Of a stretch of 64,000 bases of DNA, positions 47,474 to 57,200 are shown piece after piece. The stretch is taken from NCBI GenBank assembly GCA_964568855.1, contig CAZMSD010000002.1, forward strand, positions 124,001 through 188,000. The letters are read 5' to 3'. Position 1 is the first letter of the stretch. Every line of letters begins with the position of its first letter. The notes under the pieces are model-generated. The model was not told the DNA's origin and searched no databases. It was given only the letters and a program-made list of their open reading frames with translations. Position numbers and translations under genes: made by a program. Origin of the DNA: CAZMSD01 sp964568855. Its GTDB lineage: Bacteria; CAIWAD01.

Positions 47474-48784
47474 CTACGCGGGCCTCCTGAGTCCCAGCGT
47501 TTCCAGAAAAATGTCGATGCGATTGATGGTCGCCGTCTCGTCGAATTCCCGCTCGTCGCCCATGTTGCCCTCGTAGGTCATGACCTTGTTGCCCCTCTTC
47601 AGCAGGCCCAGGCGGTTCTCGGCGATGCCCGTTGAGAGTCCCTCGCAGCCGCGGTTGTAGTGCAGGATGATGCCGTCGCAGTTCCAGTTCTTGGCGATGG
47701 CGTCCATCATCTTGGTCTTGTACTCGGGGTGGTAGAAGTGCTGGTACTCCGGCTTGCCCAGGTGCCAGTCCGCCAGCATCCGGCAGCCCTCCTCGCGCGT
47801 CCGCGGCCTGCGCTCGGGCAGGGGGCGCGGCTTAAGGTCGTTGCGTTCGGCGTCGTAGATCCACATGCCCGTCAGGCCGTAGGTGTACAGCGAGCCGACG
47901 GAAACGGCGCCCCACTCTTCCATGTAGCGGTAGATCTTCAGAAAGCCCCAGGGCGGCTGGGTGTCGCTCATCCAGCGCACCTTCTCGTTGGGCACGGCGG
48001 CGATGCCGCGCTCCGCGCGGTCTTTCACTTCCTCGTAGAGCTCGTCGTAGAAGTCGGCGAAGTCGCCGTTGGACTTCTCCAGCACGCCGAAGACGTAGAG
48101 CGAGTAGATGGACTTCTCGTCCAGCGGCGCGGGAGTATTGCGGTTGAGCATGCAGATTTCGGCCCAGCGGCTGGTGGAGCGCATGTCGTTCCAGGCCGCC
48201 TCGAGGAAAAGCTCGTCGTTGAACTGCCGGCCCGTGACCTTTTCCAGCCAGTCGATGCCGTCCATCAGCTGCCCGGCCACGTAGTCGATCCGGTGTGGAT
48301 GCATCTCGCTCTCGAAGGGCGGGCAGGCCCCCGCGCCCACGTCCACCACGTAGAGCGGCACGTCGCCGCCCTCGAGCTCGCAGGCGTTCTGGTACCACTT
48401 GGCGTGGGAGCAGCAGATGTGCTGGGACCAGGAGAAGTCCGGCTTGGGGAACTTGCCGCCGAAGGCGTACTCGTCCAGGATGATCGAGCCCCAGTAGTTG
48501 CGCATGTAGGAACAGAGGTCCCGGGCGAATCCGTAGTTCTCGGCGGCTTTGAGGTACTTGCTGGAAAGGGGCTTGTCGAAGGCGCAGGAGGCGCCGTAGG
48601 GCTCGCCCGTGATACAGCGCACGTCGCGGCCCAGGCCGACGGGCACCGCGTCGAAGGCCCAGGCGCTGCCCGACCAGCGCAGGCCGCCCTTGTCCCTGGC
48701 CTGCTCGTACGACCTGTAATACTCGTTTCGAAGTTCCTTGGCCTTCTGCCAGCATTTCAGCGGTTCGGTGGGATACTCTGCCAT
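47474..48784 (-). CDS. bzdO: Benzoyl-CoA reductase beta-type subunit BzdO-like
   Basis: 436 residues, the usual length for BcrB/BadE/BzdO. Cluster cysteines in DVRCITGEPYGASCAF, ARDLCSYMRNYWG, WSQHICCSHAKWYQ, and the late HYNRGCEGLSTG. It resembles HgdB-type dehydratase subunits but has the PKPDFSWSQHICCSHAK segment specific to benzoyl-CoA reductases. With BzdN it binds benzoyl-CoA and carries out the two-electron ring reduction to the 1,5-dienoyl-CoA. GGGGAGA upstream of ATG; 18 bases from bzdN. Confidence 0.88.
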   Translation of the reverse strand: MAEYPTEPLKCWQKAKELRNEYYRSYEQARDKGGLRWSGSAWAFDAVPVGLGRDVRCITGEPYGASCAFDKPLSSKYLKAAENYGFARDLCSYMRNYWGSIILDEYAFGGKFPKPDFSWSQHICCSHAKWYQNACELEGGDVPLYVVDVGAGACPPFESEMHPHRIDYVAGQLMDGIDWLEKVTGRQFNDELFLEAAWNDMRSTSRWAEICMLNRNTPAPLDEKSIYSLYVFGVLEKSNGDFADFYDELYEEVKDRAERGIAAVPNEKVRWMSDTQPPWGFLKIYRYMEEWGAVSVGSLYTYGLTGMWIYDAERNDLKPRPLPERRPRTREEGCRMLADWHLGKPEYQHFYHPEYKTKMMDAIAKNWNCDGIILHYNRGCEGLSTGIAENRLGLLKRGNKVMTYEGNMGDEREFDETATINRIDIFLETLGLRRPA

Positions 48785-48802
48785 GGATCGCGTCTCCCCG
48801 GT

Positions 48803-49954
48803 CTAAAACAGGTCGTCTTCCGTGTCCAGCGTCTCCAGGAAGGCCTCCACGCGAATGGAGAAGGGTCCCACGGGCGTGGTGACGTCGAACTCCAGGAAAT
48901 AGGTGGGAATGCCGTTTTCTTCCAGGAATTTTCTCACGAAGGGGATGTCCGCCTCGTGGGGATCGCAGAACTTCTGCTGGATCACGATGGCGCCGTCCAC
49001 CTTGAAGTCGCGGGCGAACTGGAGAATCCGCTCCAGCCGGGTCCGCTGAGGCCAGTCCTTGGTGGGGCAGGCGGTGCGGTTCACGTAGCGGGCGGCGATG
49101 GCCGTCAGCGGATCCCCGCCGTTCTCTTCCACCTCGTCCCAGAAGTAGCGGGTGGTGGTGCAGTGCTCTTCGATCACCACGGTGGCGCCCACGGACTCGC
49201 GCTCGCCCAGGGTCTCGACCATCTGGATGAAGTCGATCTCGTCGTTCTCGCTGCCCACCAGCAGCAGCCGCTTGCCCGGGTCGCGGTCCAGCTTGCGGGT
49301 CTTCAGCGCGCCCAGGGTCTCCTCCGCCGCGGGGATCCACTCGCGGGCGTCGGTGAAGAACTGCGAGCAGGCCAGGTACATGGCCTCGACGCCGGTCACG
49401 GGTGGCGAGTCCTGCTTGCGGTACTCGAAGATGGACTTCATCGTCCGCCGCATGCGGTTCATGATCTCGATGCCGCGCCGGAGGTCGTCGTCCGTGATAC
49501 TCCGGCCGGTCAGCTCCTCGAGCCTGGCGATCAGCAGCTTGTACTCGCCCGCCAGGAAGGGCACCGACCTGGGGCTCTGCACGTGGTTGGGCATGGGCAG
49601 GAAGTAGCTCCAGCCCGGGTTCTTGTGGATGTCCCAGGAGGTGAAGGCCTGCCGCAGGTGGATGCAGGACTGGGCCAGGACGATCCCGTCCAGGTAGCTG
49701 TAGCGGCCCTTCAGGCCCTGTGCCAGAACGTCGCGGCAGAAGGGGCAGAACATGGCGAAGAGGTGCGGTTCGGTCACGTCCTGGATCTCGTGGGAGCCGA
49801 GGATCCGCACCGGCAGCACGTCGAAGGCGTAGAAGATCTCCTCGGGAACGTAGGTGCAGAAGGTGCCCACGATCTTTCCGCCGGTCCGCTTCTTCCAGTC
49901 CGTCTGGTATTCGTGGCGCTTGTCATACCATTCCTGGAACTGCTTGAAAGGCAT
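48803..49954 (-). CDS. bzdN: Benzoyl-CoA reductase gamma-type subunit BzdN-like
   Basis: 383 residues from the ATG at 49954, which has AGGAG eight bases upstream; the longer frame to 50014 would overlap the regulator and is rejected. Cysteines at about 33 (GTFCTYVPEE), 70 and 73 (MFCPFCRDV), 97 (QSCIHLRQAF) and in QQKFCDPHEADIP. The length and the CPFCRDVLAQGL segment match BcrC/BadD/BzdN. First structural gene of the reductase operon, directly after the MarR regulator. Confidence 0.88.
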   Translation of the reverse strand: MPFKQFQEWYDKRHEYQTDWKKRTGGKIVGTFCTYVPEEIFYAFDVLPVRILGSHEIQDVTEPHLFAMFCPFCRDVLAQGLKGRYSYLDGIVLAQSCIHLRQAFTSWDIHKNPGWSYFLPMPNHVQSPRSVPFLAGEYKLLIARLEELTGRSITDDDLRRGIEIMNRMRRTMKSIFEYRKQDSPPVTGVEAMYLACSQFFTDAREWIPAAEETLGALKTRKLDRDPGKRLLLVGSENDEIDFIQMVETLGERESVGATVVIEEHCTTTRYFWDEVEENGGDPLTAIAARYVNRTACPTKDWPQRTRLERILQFARDFKVDGAIVIQQKFCDPHEADIPFVRKFLEENGIPTYFLEFDVTTPVGPFSIRVEAFLETLDTEDDLF

Positions 49955-50000
49955 TCCAACACTCCTCTCTTGGGCAGGCATGTCGTCCCGGATGCATGTA

Positions 50001-50456
50001 TCACACACTTGCAACGGATTCCCCCGTTCCCGCTCCAGCCGCAGCGCGCCGGACGAGGTCCAGCATCCTGCGGAACCGGTCCAGCTCCGTGTGAGACAAA
50101 TCCTCCACCAGCCGCCGGTCCACTTCCCCGGCGATCTCCTCGAAGCGCCCCAGCAGGTCGCGTCCCTTGCGCGTGAGGTGCAGGCGGATCACACGGCGGT
50201 CTTCGGAGATCCGGCGGCGCTCCACCAGGCCGTCCTTCTCGAGACGGTCCGCCAGCCCGGTGATGGCCGGCTTATCCAGGTGGACCCGCTTGCTGATTTC
50301 CGAAAGGGAGAGCCCGTCGTCCGCGGCCAGGGCGCTGAGGACCGTGTGCTGGGAGGAAGTGACGCCGTATTCCGCCAGGCGCGCGTCGAGGGCCTTCTTG
50401 ACGCTGCGGGCGGTCCGCACGAGCAGGAAGCCGGTGCTCTGATCGATGGAAGCCAT
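50001..50456 (-). CDS. MarR-family transcriptional regulator
   Basis: 151 residues, winged-helix MarR fold. The recognition region LSLSEISKRVHLDKPAITGLADRLEKDGLVERRR and DRRVIRLHLTRKGRDLL is clear in outline (helix-turn-helix about residues 45-85). It lies at the head of the benzoyl-CoA reductase operon. BadR of Rhodopseudomonas, a MarR protein, controls the equivalent bad genes, so a ligand-responsive repressor or activator for an aryl-CoA is a fair inference. Its stop codon reads GTG TGA TAC, inside a GTGATAC word at 49998-50004. Confidence 0.85.
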   Translation of the reverse strand: MASIDQSTGFLLVRTARSVKKALDARLAEYGVTSSQHTVLSALAADDGLSLSEISKRVHLDKPAITGLADRLEKDGLVERRRISEDRRVIRLHLTRKGRDLLGRFEEIAGEVDRRLVEDLSHTELDRFRRMLDLVRRAAAGAGTGESVASV

Positions 50457-50546
50457 TGTTATTCCGTCAGATAGGGTGATCCGCGCTGTGTCCGATTCCG
50501 CGAATCGAGGTCATCCCGGATAGTGGCTCGAGAATGTAGTTAATGT

Positions 50547-50567
50547 GTTTACTATTTGCGAGTGAAC
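50547..50567. promoter_or_regulatory. Candidate operator upstream of the marR-bzd operon
   Basis: GTTTACT (50547-50553) and AGTGAAC (50561-50567) form an inverted repeat with 6 of 7 matches around a 7-base spacer, in the AT-richer 195-base region 50457-50651 that lies upstream of the regulator gene. Size and symmetry suit a MarR dimer. No convincing -10/-35 pair could be fixed. The rest of this intergenic stretch shows no gene. Confidence 0.4.
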
Positions 50568-50651
50568 AATTTGGCAGAGTGCAACCCGGACAGCGCAGGT
50601 ACAGCCCTTTGAACAAGTGTAACTCGATGAATTATCTACGCTTACCTTGAA

Positions 50652-53528
50652 TCATTCAGAGTCCCCGATCAGCACGAAGGGCGCCCAGTAGGCCGGATTG
50701 GAGTAATGCGTCTCGTGCAGCAGGAAAAGCTGGGCCTGCTGGAGGGCGACGGCGGGGCGCAGGCCGTCGCGCAGCCCGGTGTGAAAGCGTTCCATCAGCA
50801 GCCGCGTGGCCCGGTCCTCCACGCTCCACAGGGAGGCCACCACCGAGGGCACGCCGGCAGAGAAGAAGGCCCGCGTCAGGCCCAGCATGCCCTCGCCCTC
50901 CTGCAGCCTTCCCAGGGCCGTTTCACAGGCGCTGAGTACCACGATGTCGGCGTTCAGCTCCTGGCGCATGATCTCCCAGGCCTCCAGGAATCCGTCCTCT
51001 TGCTCGTCCGCGGTCAGGGCGATGGAAGAGTAGAGCGGGCTGGCTTCGTTCAGCAGTGAGTGGGTGGCGAGGTGTATCACACCGTAGCCTCCGCCCCGGC
51101 TCTTGAAGTTGCGCTCGCTGGCGGCCTGCCCGTTCAGCACCAGCGCGTTGGGGCGGTAGACGTCCTCCAGGGCCAGCACCTCCTGCTCGGTGGCGGGTAA
51201 GGAGACCAGATCCCCCTGGAGTGAAGCCGTATCGCCGGTTGACGACATCCGATCGAAAACCGGGTTGCCGAAAGCCAGGATCTCCCGCCGGCCGTAGGTG
51301 CCAATGCGCCTGAGCCAGTCCAGGGTGGAGAGGGAAGGGGCCGAGTACAGGGCGAAATCCTCCGCCAGGTAGCGCTCGCTTGATGCGTCCCACAAGGCCT
51401 GGAATGGAAGCCGGTTGAGGGCGCCGTCGGGAACGATGCACAGGCGGCTTTTTCCCTCCAGCAGCGGAAGCAGGGGCTGGATCAGGCGCTCGTGAAGCAG
51501 ACACAACAGGGTATAGTCGCCGGTGAAGAGGTCCTGCACGCCCCCGCTCAGCAGTTCCTCGATCGCCCCTTCGAGCTCGCTCCTCGTGATGGAACTCGAA
51601 CGCAGGTCCAGGCCGTCTCGCGTCAGCACGAAACAGAACAGGCTGTCCTCCGCGACTAGGTAGCAGACCGCCGCCTCGTCGCGGCTGAGCATCCGGCGGG
51701 CGCGCTGAAGGTTCAATGGTTCCGCCTGCCCGCGCAATTCGAGCAGGTCGGGATACTTGAGATACAACTCCTCGCGGAAGGCCTCCAGCTCGTGCCGCTT
51801 TGTATTACGCACCTGAACGAGCGAATCCTGCCTCGCCCCCGGTCTTCCGGGAACTCGGCAAGGGCCGAATTGAGGTTCTCCAGCCGGGCGGCCAGCGCTC
51901 TCTCTCGCCGGGCTTCGTCCTCGCTCATCACCTGGGAGAAGTCGGCGTTTCCCGACTCGAGGATGTCCAGCAGCGCCCGCGCCTTCATCCGCTCAATGTA
52001 TTCGAAGGCCTGCTCCGGCCTGCCCACGCGGAGCAGCGCCTGGATCGATTTTCTGTAGACATGGGCCGCCCCTTCCATGTAGCCGGCGCGGTGTTTTTCT
52101 ACGTCGAGTCCGCCGCGGACGTTCTCGGCCGCCTCCACGGCCTGCCGCAAGTACCGGACAGCCAGCGAATCCCTGCCCGCGTTCATCTGGAGGACGCCCA
52201 GCTCGGCGGCCGCGAAGATGATCTCCTGGGGCAGGTTCAACTCCACCGCCGCGGCCAAGGCCTGCTCGAGGACCGTCTCCGCCCGGTCGTACTCGCCCAG
52301 TTCGCCGTACGCGGCGCCCAGGTCGCACAGGCCTTCGCAGACCAGGCGCGGGTTGGCCAGTTTCCGCCTCAGCACGAGGCTTTGCTCGTGATACTGAAGA
52401 GCCTCCGCGGGCCCTTCGAGTTCCCGCTGAACGTGTCCCAGCCGACTTAGAACGCTCGCCTCGGCGATGAGGTTATTGACTTCCCGGGCGATTTCCAGGC
52501 AGCGCTCGAAGTACTCCGCCGCGCGAGCGTGGTCCGCGGCGGCCAGGCACAGCATACCCAGGCTGTTCAGCGGATCCAGCTCATCGAAACGGTAGCCGAG
52601 TTCGGTCGCGATCTCCAGGGCTTCTTCGAAATACCTGCGCGCCGTGCCGAAATCGGACAGCTCCCCGTAAATACCGCCGACGGCGATCAGGGCGTGTTTC
52701 TCGTCGCGCCGGTTGCCGGAACTGCGTGATACCGACAGGCTTTCAAGGAAGTGCTTCCTGGCCCGATCGAAGTCGGAGCGGAAGGAATGGACCTGTCCGA
52801 TCGACCTGTGACTCCAGGCCTGTCCGTGTGCGTCGCCGGCGTCGATCGCAGCCTCGAGCTGCAGCGTGTAATACTCGAGCGCCCGGTCGTAATCGGCCAG
52901 GATCTCATGAACCTTGGCGAAGTGGGACAGGGTCCAACCTTCCTCACTCAGGTCGCCGGTTTCCCTGCACAGCTCGAGAGCGCGCTCGTAACACCTCAAG
53001 GCGCCATCGAAGTCGCTGAGTCTCACGTCCTTTACGCCGATCTTGTTCAGGATCCGCAGTTCCACAGGTCGCTCTCCCAGACCGCGCCTGAGTTCGAGCG
53101 CCATCGTGAAATGCTCTTTGGCCAGGACATGGTCGTTCAGATCCCTGGCGACATGGCCGAGATTCCCCTGCATATCGCTGGCGCGCGATGAATCACGCAG
53201 TTCGAAGAACAGGCCGAAGGCCCTGTCGAATTCCTCCCGCGCCCCCTGCGGGTCCCCCAGGTAGTACAGGTTCAAACCGATCAGCCTGTGCGACTCTGCC
53301 CGGCCGGATTTCGAGGCGCAATCAGCGCAGACATCCAAGGCGGTATTGGCAATCTCAAGGGACTTGTCGAAGCTGCCCGCCCCCCACAGGGAATCCGCCA
53401 GGGCGAGCAGACTGTCGGCCGCGCGATGGTTTGCATAGGGGCGTAGCGCCGGGATCGCCCTCGCAGAAAGCTGGTGCAGCAAGGAGTAGAAGTAGAAGAA
53501 TGGTGCCCTGGAATACCGGTCGTTGCAT
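50652..53528 (-). pseudogene. Exported TPR-CHAT protein gene, broken by two apparent frameshifts
   Basis: Three frames combine into one TPR-CHAT protein of about 950 residues. From the ATG at 53528: signal peptide MQRPVFQGTILLLLLLAAP. The TPR array (about 10 repeats, e.g. DFDGALRCYERALELCRE) is in another frame; reading a C run near 53438-53441 (G4 on plus strand) one base shorter would join them. The CHAT domain (His in HLATHSLLNE, Cys in VVLSACETALG, both present) is in a third frame from 51812; one extra base in the C5 run at 51836-51840 would restore ...EDRGARQDSLVQVRNTKRHELEAF... in shorter pieces. Either sequencing indels or a real pseudogene. CHAT proteins are caspase relatives. Confidence 0.75.
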
Positions 53529-53754
53529 CAGGTGATGTTTTCCCGTGTGGATATGGAACAAGTTATCAACACCTTTATGAAGGTCGTGGATTGCCGCTCC
53601 GGAATTCCCCTGCATTATCCGGTATCTCTTCCTGCCTGCATCCGCTCAGCCAAAGACCAAGCTGAATTCAAACACGAATCCAACAGGAATTCACCCACCC
53701 CAAAAACCCCGGGCAACATTGCCGCGAATTTCGCACTATTGAATTGCTACAGCG

Positions 53755-54019
53755 AGGGCCTGTTCACACTCTCGCGTACGTCGCGTTGCTGCCTGAAATC
53801 GGGTCAGGCAAGGCGCGCGGAGTGAAGCTTAGTGCTTCTAAGCGAACGACACGCAACGCCGCATGGCGCGATTTCAGGCGCAACCCGAGGGCCGGGGCCC
53901 TATTTCCGCAATCCTGCGTTGCCGTTCACTTGTGTAGACACACTACACGGCGCTTACGGCGCCTTAGCTTGCAGAAAATGGCCTCCGGCGCGGCGCACGA
54001 GAGAGTGTGAACAGGCCCT
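53755..54019. repeat. 265-bp element with perfect 19-bp terminal inverted repeats
   Basis: Bases 53755-53773 (AGGGCCTGTTCACACTCTC) are exactly inverted at 54001-54019. Internal symmetric pieces include GCCTGAAATCG near 53791 against CGATTTCAGGCG near 53869, and AGGGCC-GG-GGCCCT at 53888-53901. Its left third recurs, degraded, at 6401-6490. No coding frame is credible. It lies in a 690-base region (53529-54218) without genes, between two divergently oriented loci; the remainder shows nothing I recognise. Probably a non-autonomous palindromic mobile element. Confidence 0.8.
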
Positions 54020-54218
54020 AACACAGCATGTAACCGATCCTCATGAGCGCCAGTTTAAACGTGGTCCGTTTCGAAGAATCCCCTCCAGCCCGAAAGCTGG
54101 AGAAGCGGTGATGTCCGCGGCCATCGTCGATGGACATCGAAAGACCGGCTGATCCCTCAGGAGGACTTGCCTCGACGGGCATTGCTGACGGAACCACATC
54201 ACGAAAAGGGGGGACACG

Positions 54219-57200
54219 ATGCAAAGTAATGAAGACGGCGGGCAGCTCGGTTTCCGCCGCAGCTTCCTCAAGCCGATCCTGATGCTGGCCGTGGCGGGCG
54301 CCTTCCTGGCGTTCAGCCGGCACGACGGTATCAGCGCGGCGGAGAACGGCGAAACGAAGGCCGGGGAGAACCTGCAAGCGCGGTTGATGACCGAGGTGGC
54401 CCACAGCCCGGTTCGGGAAGCCGGTGAGGTGCGCCAGGACCGGGATGAGGTCCTGCTCTACGACGTGGACTTCGGCACTCCGCCGCACACCGTGGGCGAT
54501 CCACCGGTGACCGGCACCGGGGATCCGCCGCGCGCCCGGCCGACGTTCATCTACCAGTATCCCGCGTACCCCCAATGTCGTATCACAACTTGGGGCCCTG
54601 AACAGCCAGCCCTGCGGTTTCTGCAACGATACGCTGGGCTGGGAACGGGCCTATTTCGGGGTGGGCGAGGGATCCAACGGCGGTTTCGACGAGACCTGGG
54701 TGTACTACCACATCGAGATGGACCTCCTGCTGGACAGCGTGGGCCCGCAATCCATGCTGCAGATCTGGCTGGACGACAGCACCGCCACGGAATTCGCGAT
54801 CATCGTCAGCGACAACCAGATCCGGACCTATCCCGAGTGGAACTTCGTGGCCAATTACACTCCCGGTGAGTCCGTGTTCATGGAGATCGATCTGGATTTC
54901 TGGAGCGATTGGATCGACATCTCCCTGGACGGCCAGCTGACGCATTTCGACACGCTCGAGTTCGATTACCTGCGTGGCGTGATGCTGCTGGGAGACTGCC
55001 GCGAACTTACGGACGACTTCGCGGTGGACAACTTCCGCGTCTGCGGCGGAGGCGACTGCCTGCAGGATCCGCGAATCGACGCCCAGCCGGCGAACCGGCT
55101 GGCCTGCGAGGGAGATTCGGCCACCTTCAGCGTGACGGCCGGCGGCACCGACCCCATCAGCTACCAGTGGTACGACGAATCGGGTTCCATGCCGGGAGAG
55201 GTCTATGACCAACTGATCTTCTACCCCGTGGCAGGAACCGACGCGGGCGATTACTACGTGGTGGTGAGCAACGTCCTCGGCTCGGTGACCAGCAACACGG
55301 CCACCCTCACGGTCAGCACCAGCGCCAACAGTCCCCTGATCACGTCGCACCCGGCGGACTTGACCGTCAACAACGGGGACAACGCCGTATTCGAGGTCGC
55401 CGCCACGGGCACACCGCCGCTCAGCTACCAGTGGCGCAAGGACGGTGCGAACATTGACGGCGCACTGGGATTCCTCTACACCATCTATAACTGCGGATTG
55501 TCGGACGAGGCCGACTACGACGTGGTGGTCACCGACGGCTGCAACTCCACCCGCACCAGCGACGCAGCCACGCTGACGGTCAACACCACGGTGATGATCA
55601 CTTCGCATCCGCAGGACGCGGAGGTCTGCGTGGGCAATCCCCACACCTTCTCGGTCACGGCCACGGGATCCCCGCCCCTGAACTACCAGTGGCACGACAC
55701 TTCGGGTCCGATCGGCACTAATTCCAGCACTTACACCATCCCCTCGGTCTCAATGGCTGACATCAACAGCTACTGGGTGGTGGTCAGCAACGCCTTCGGC
55801 TCGGCCACCAGCAACCACGCCCTGCTGACGGTCTGGCTGAATACCATCACCGTGCCCGATCCCGTCTACAACATCACTACGATCCAGAGCGCCATCGACC
55901 TGATCTGTGATACAGGAGGCGAGATCATTCTCAGCGACGGGACCTACACCGGCTGGGGCAACCGCAACGTGGATTTCAAGGGCAAGAACGTCCACCTGCA
56001 CTCGCAGAGCTACGACCCCGAGGCCTGCATCGTCGACTGCCAGAACTACGGCCGGGGTTTCATCCTGCAGAGCGGCGAGAACTCCAACGCGGAAATCCAG
56101 GGTATCACGATCACCAGGGCCCAGGCGCCCTGGCCGGAAAACGGCGGCGGAATCTACTGCCTGGCCAGCTCGCCCACCATCCACGACTGCATCATCTCCT
56201 ACTGCGCCGCGGAGAACGGCGGCGGCCTGGCGGGGCATTTCTTCAACGGTACCTTCTACGACTGCACCTTCATCGGCAACACGGCGGAATCGAAGGGCGG
56301 CGCGGTCTACCTGGCGGAGAGCTCGGAAGTAACGCCGAGTCCCGACCGCTGCACGTTCTACGCCAACGACGCCCCCACGGGCGGCGGCATCTGCCTGGAC
56401 AATTCCTACATCTGGCAGTGGATGCAGAACTGCATCATCTCCGACGGCACCCAGGGCGGCGCCGTGCGCTGCGTCAACGGCGGCGTGATTTTCATCCGTT
56501 GCAGCGACGTCTGGAACAACACGGGCGGCGACTGGACGGACTGCCTGCTGAGCTTCGCGCCTCCTCAGTACAACAACATCTGGATGGATCCCGTCTACTG
56601 CTCGCCCGCGCTCGAGGACTTCACCCTGGCCTCGAACTCGCCCTGCACGGCGGCGAACCAGCCGACCTGCGGGAGGATGGGCGCCTGGCCGGAAGGCTGC
56701 GGTTCGCAGGACGACGACGACAGCTTCGATTACGGCGTGGAATGGGTGGACAACTACAAGGGCACGGAGGACGACCGCGGCGACGCCGGCGAAACCGAGG
56801 CCGGCAGCATGGAGAGCGGTCTGAACGCCCAGGGCTGGAGCAAGGGTTTCAACAACGGTGACACGAATGCGGATGAAAGCCACTGGACTGATCACAACAA
56901 CGACTACGTGGACGACGTGGACCTGGTCTTCTTCTCGGGACACGGCACTTCCAGTTTCGACTGGCATTATCAGAAGACCATGCACGGTCCTTCCTTCCGT
57001 GAGAGCACGCTGCTGCCCGGGGAGGCAGTGGGTATCTGGGGCAACGACGACGCCGAGTGGTTCGCCTTCAGTTGCTGCGAACTGCTCTGCAAGGGCGGTG
57101 GCTACTGGTCCAAGACCCTGGACGGCGGTCACCTGGTCCTCGGCTACAAGACCAACTGTTCGCGCGCCTACGACCGCATGGCCGAGTGGTTGAAGCACAT

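Noticed and set aside
50652..51812. CHAT domain as a stand-alone gene
   Set aside because: Its start codon has no ribosome site and the preceding frame ends with the exact linker needed to join it to the TPR array.
53755..54019. Integron attC site
   Set aside because: Ends lack the required RYYYAAC and GTTRRRY core sites in the right places and there is no gene cassette context.
53744..54626. Small frames around the 53.8-kb element
   Set aside because: Same reason: structured repeat DNA, no coding bias, no start signals.
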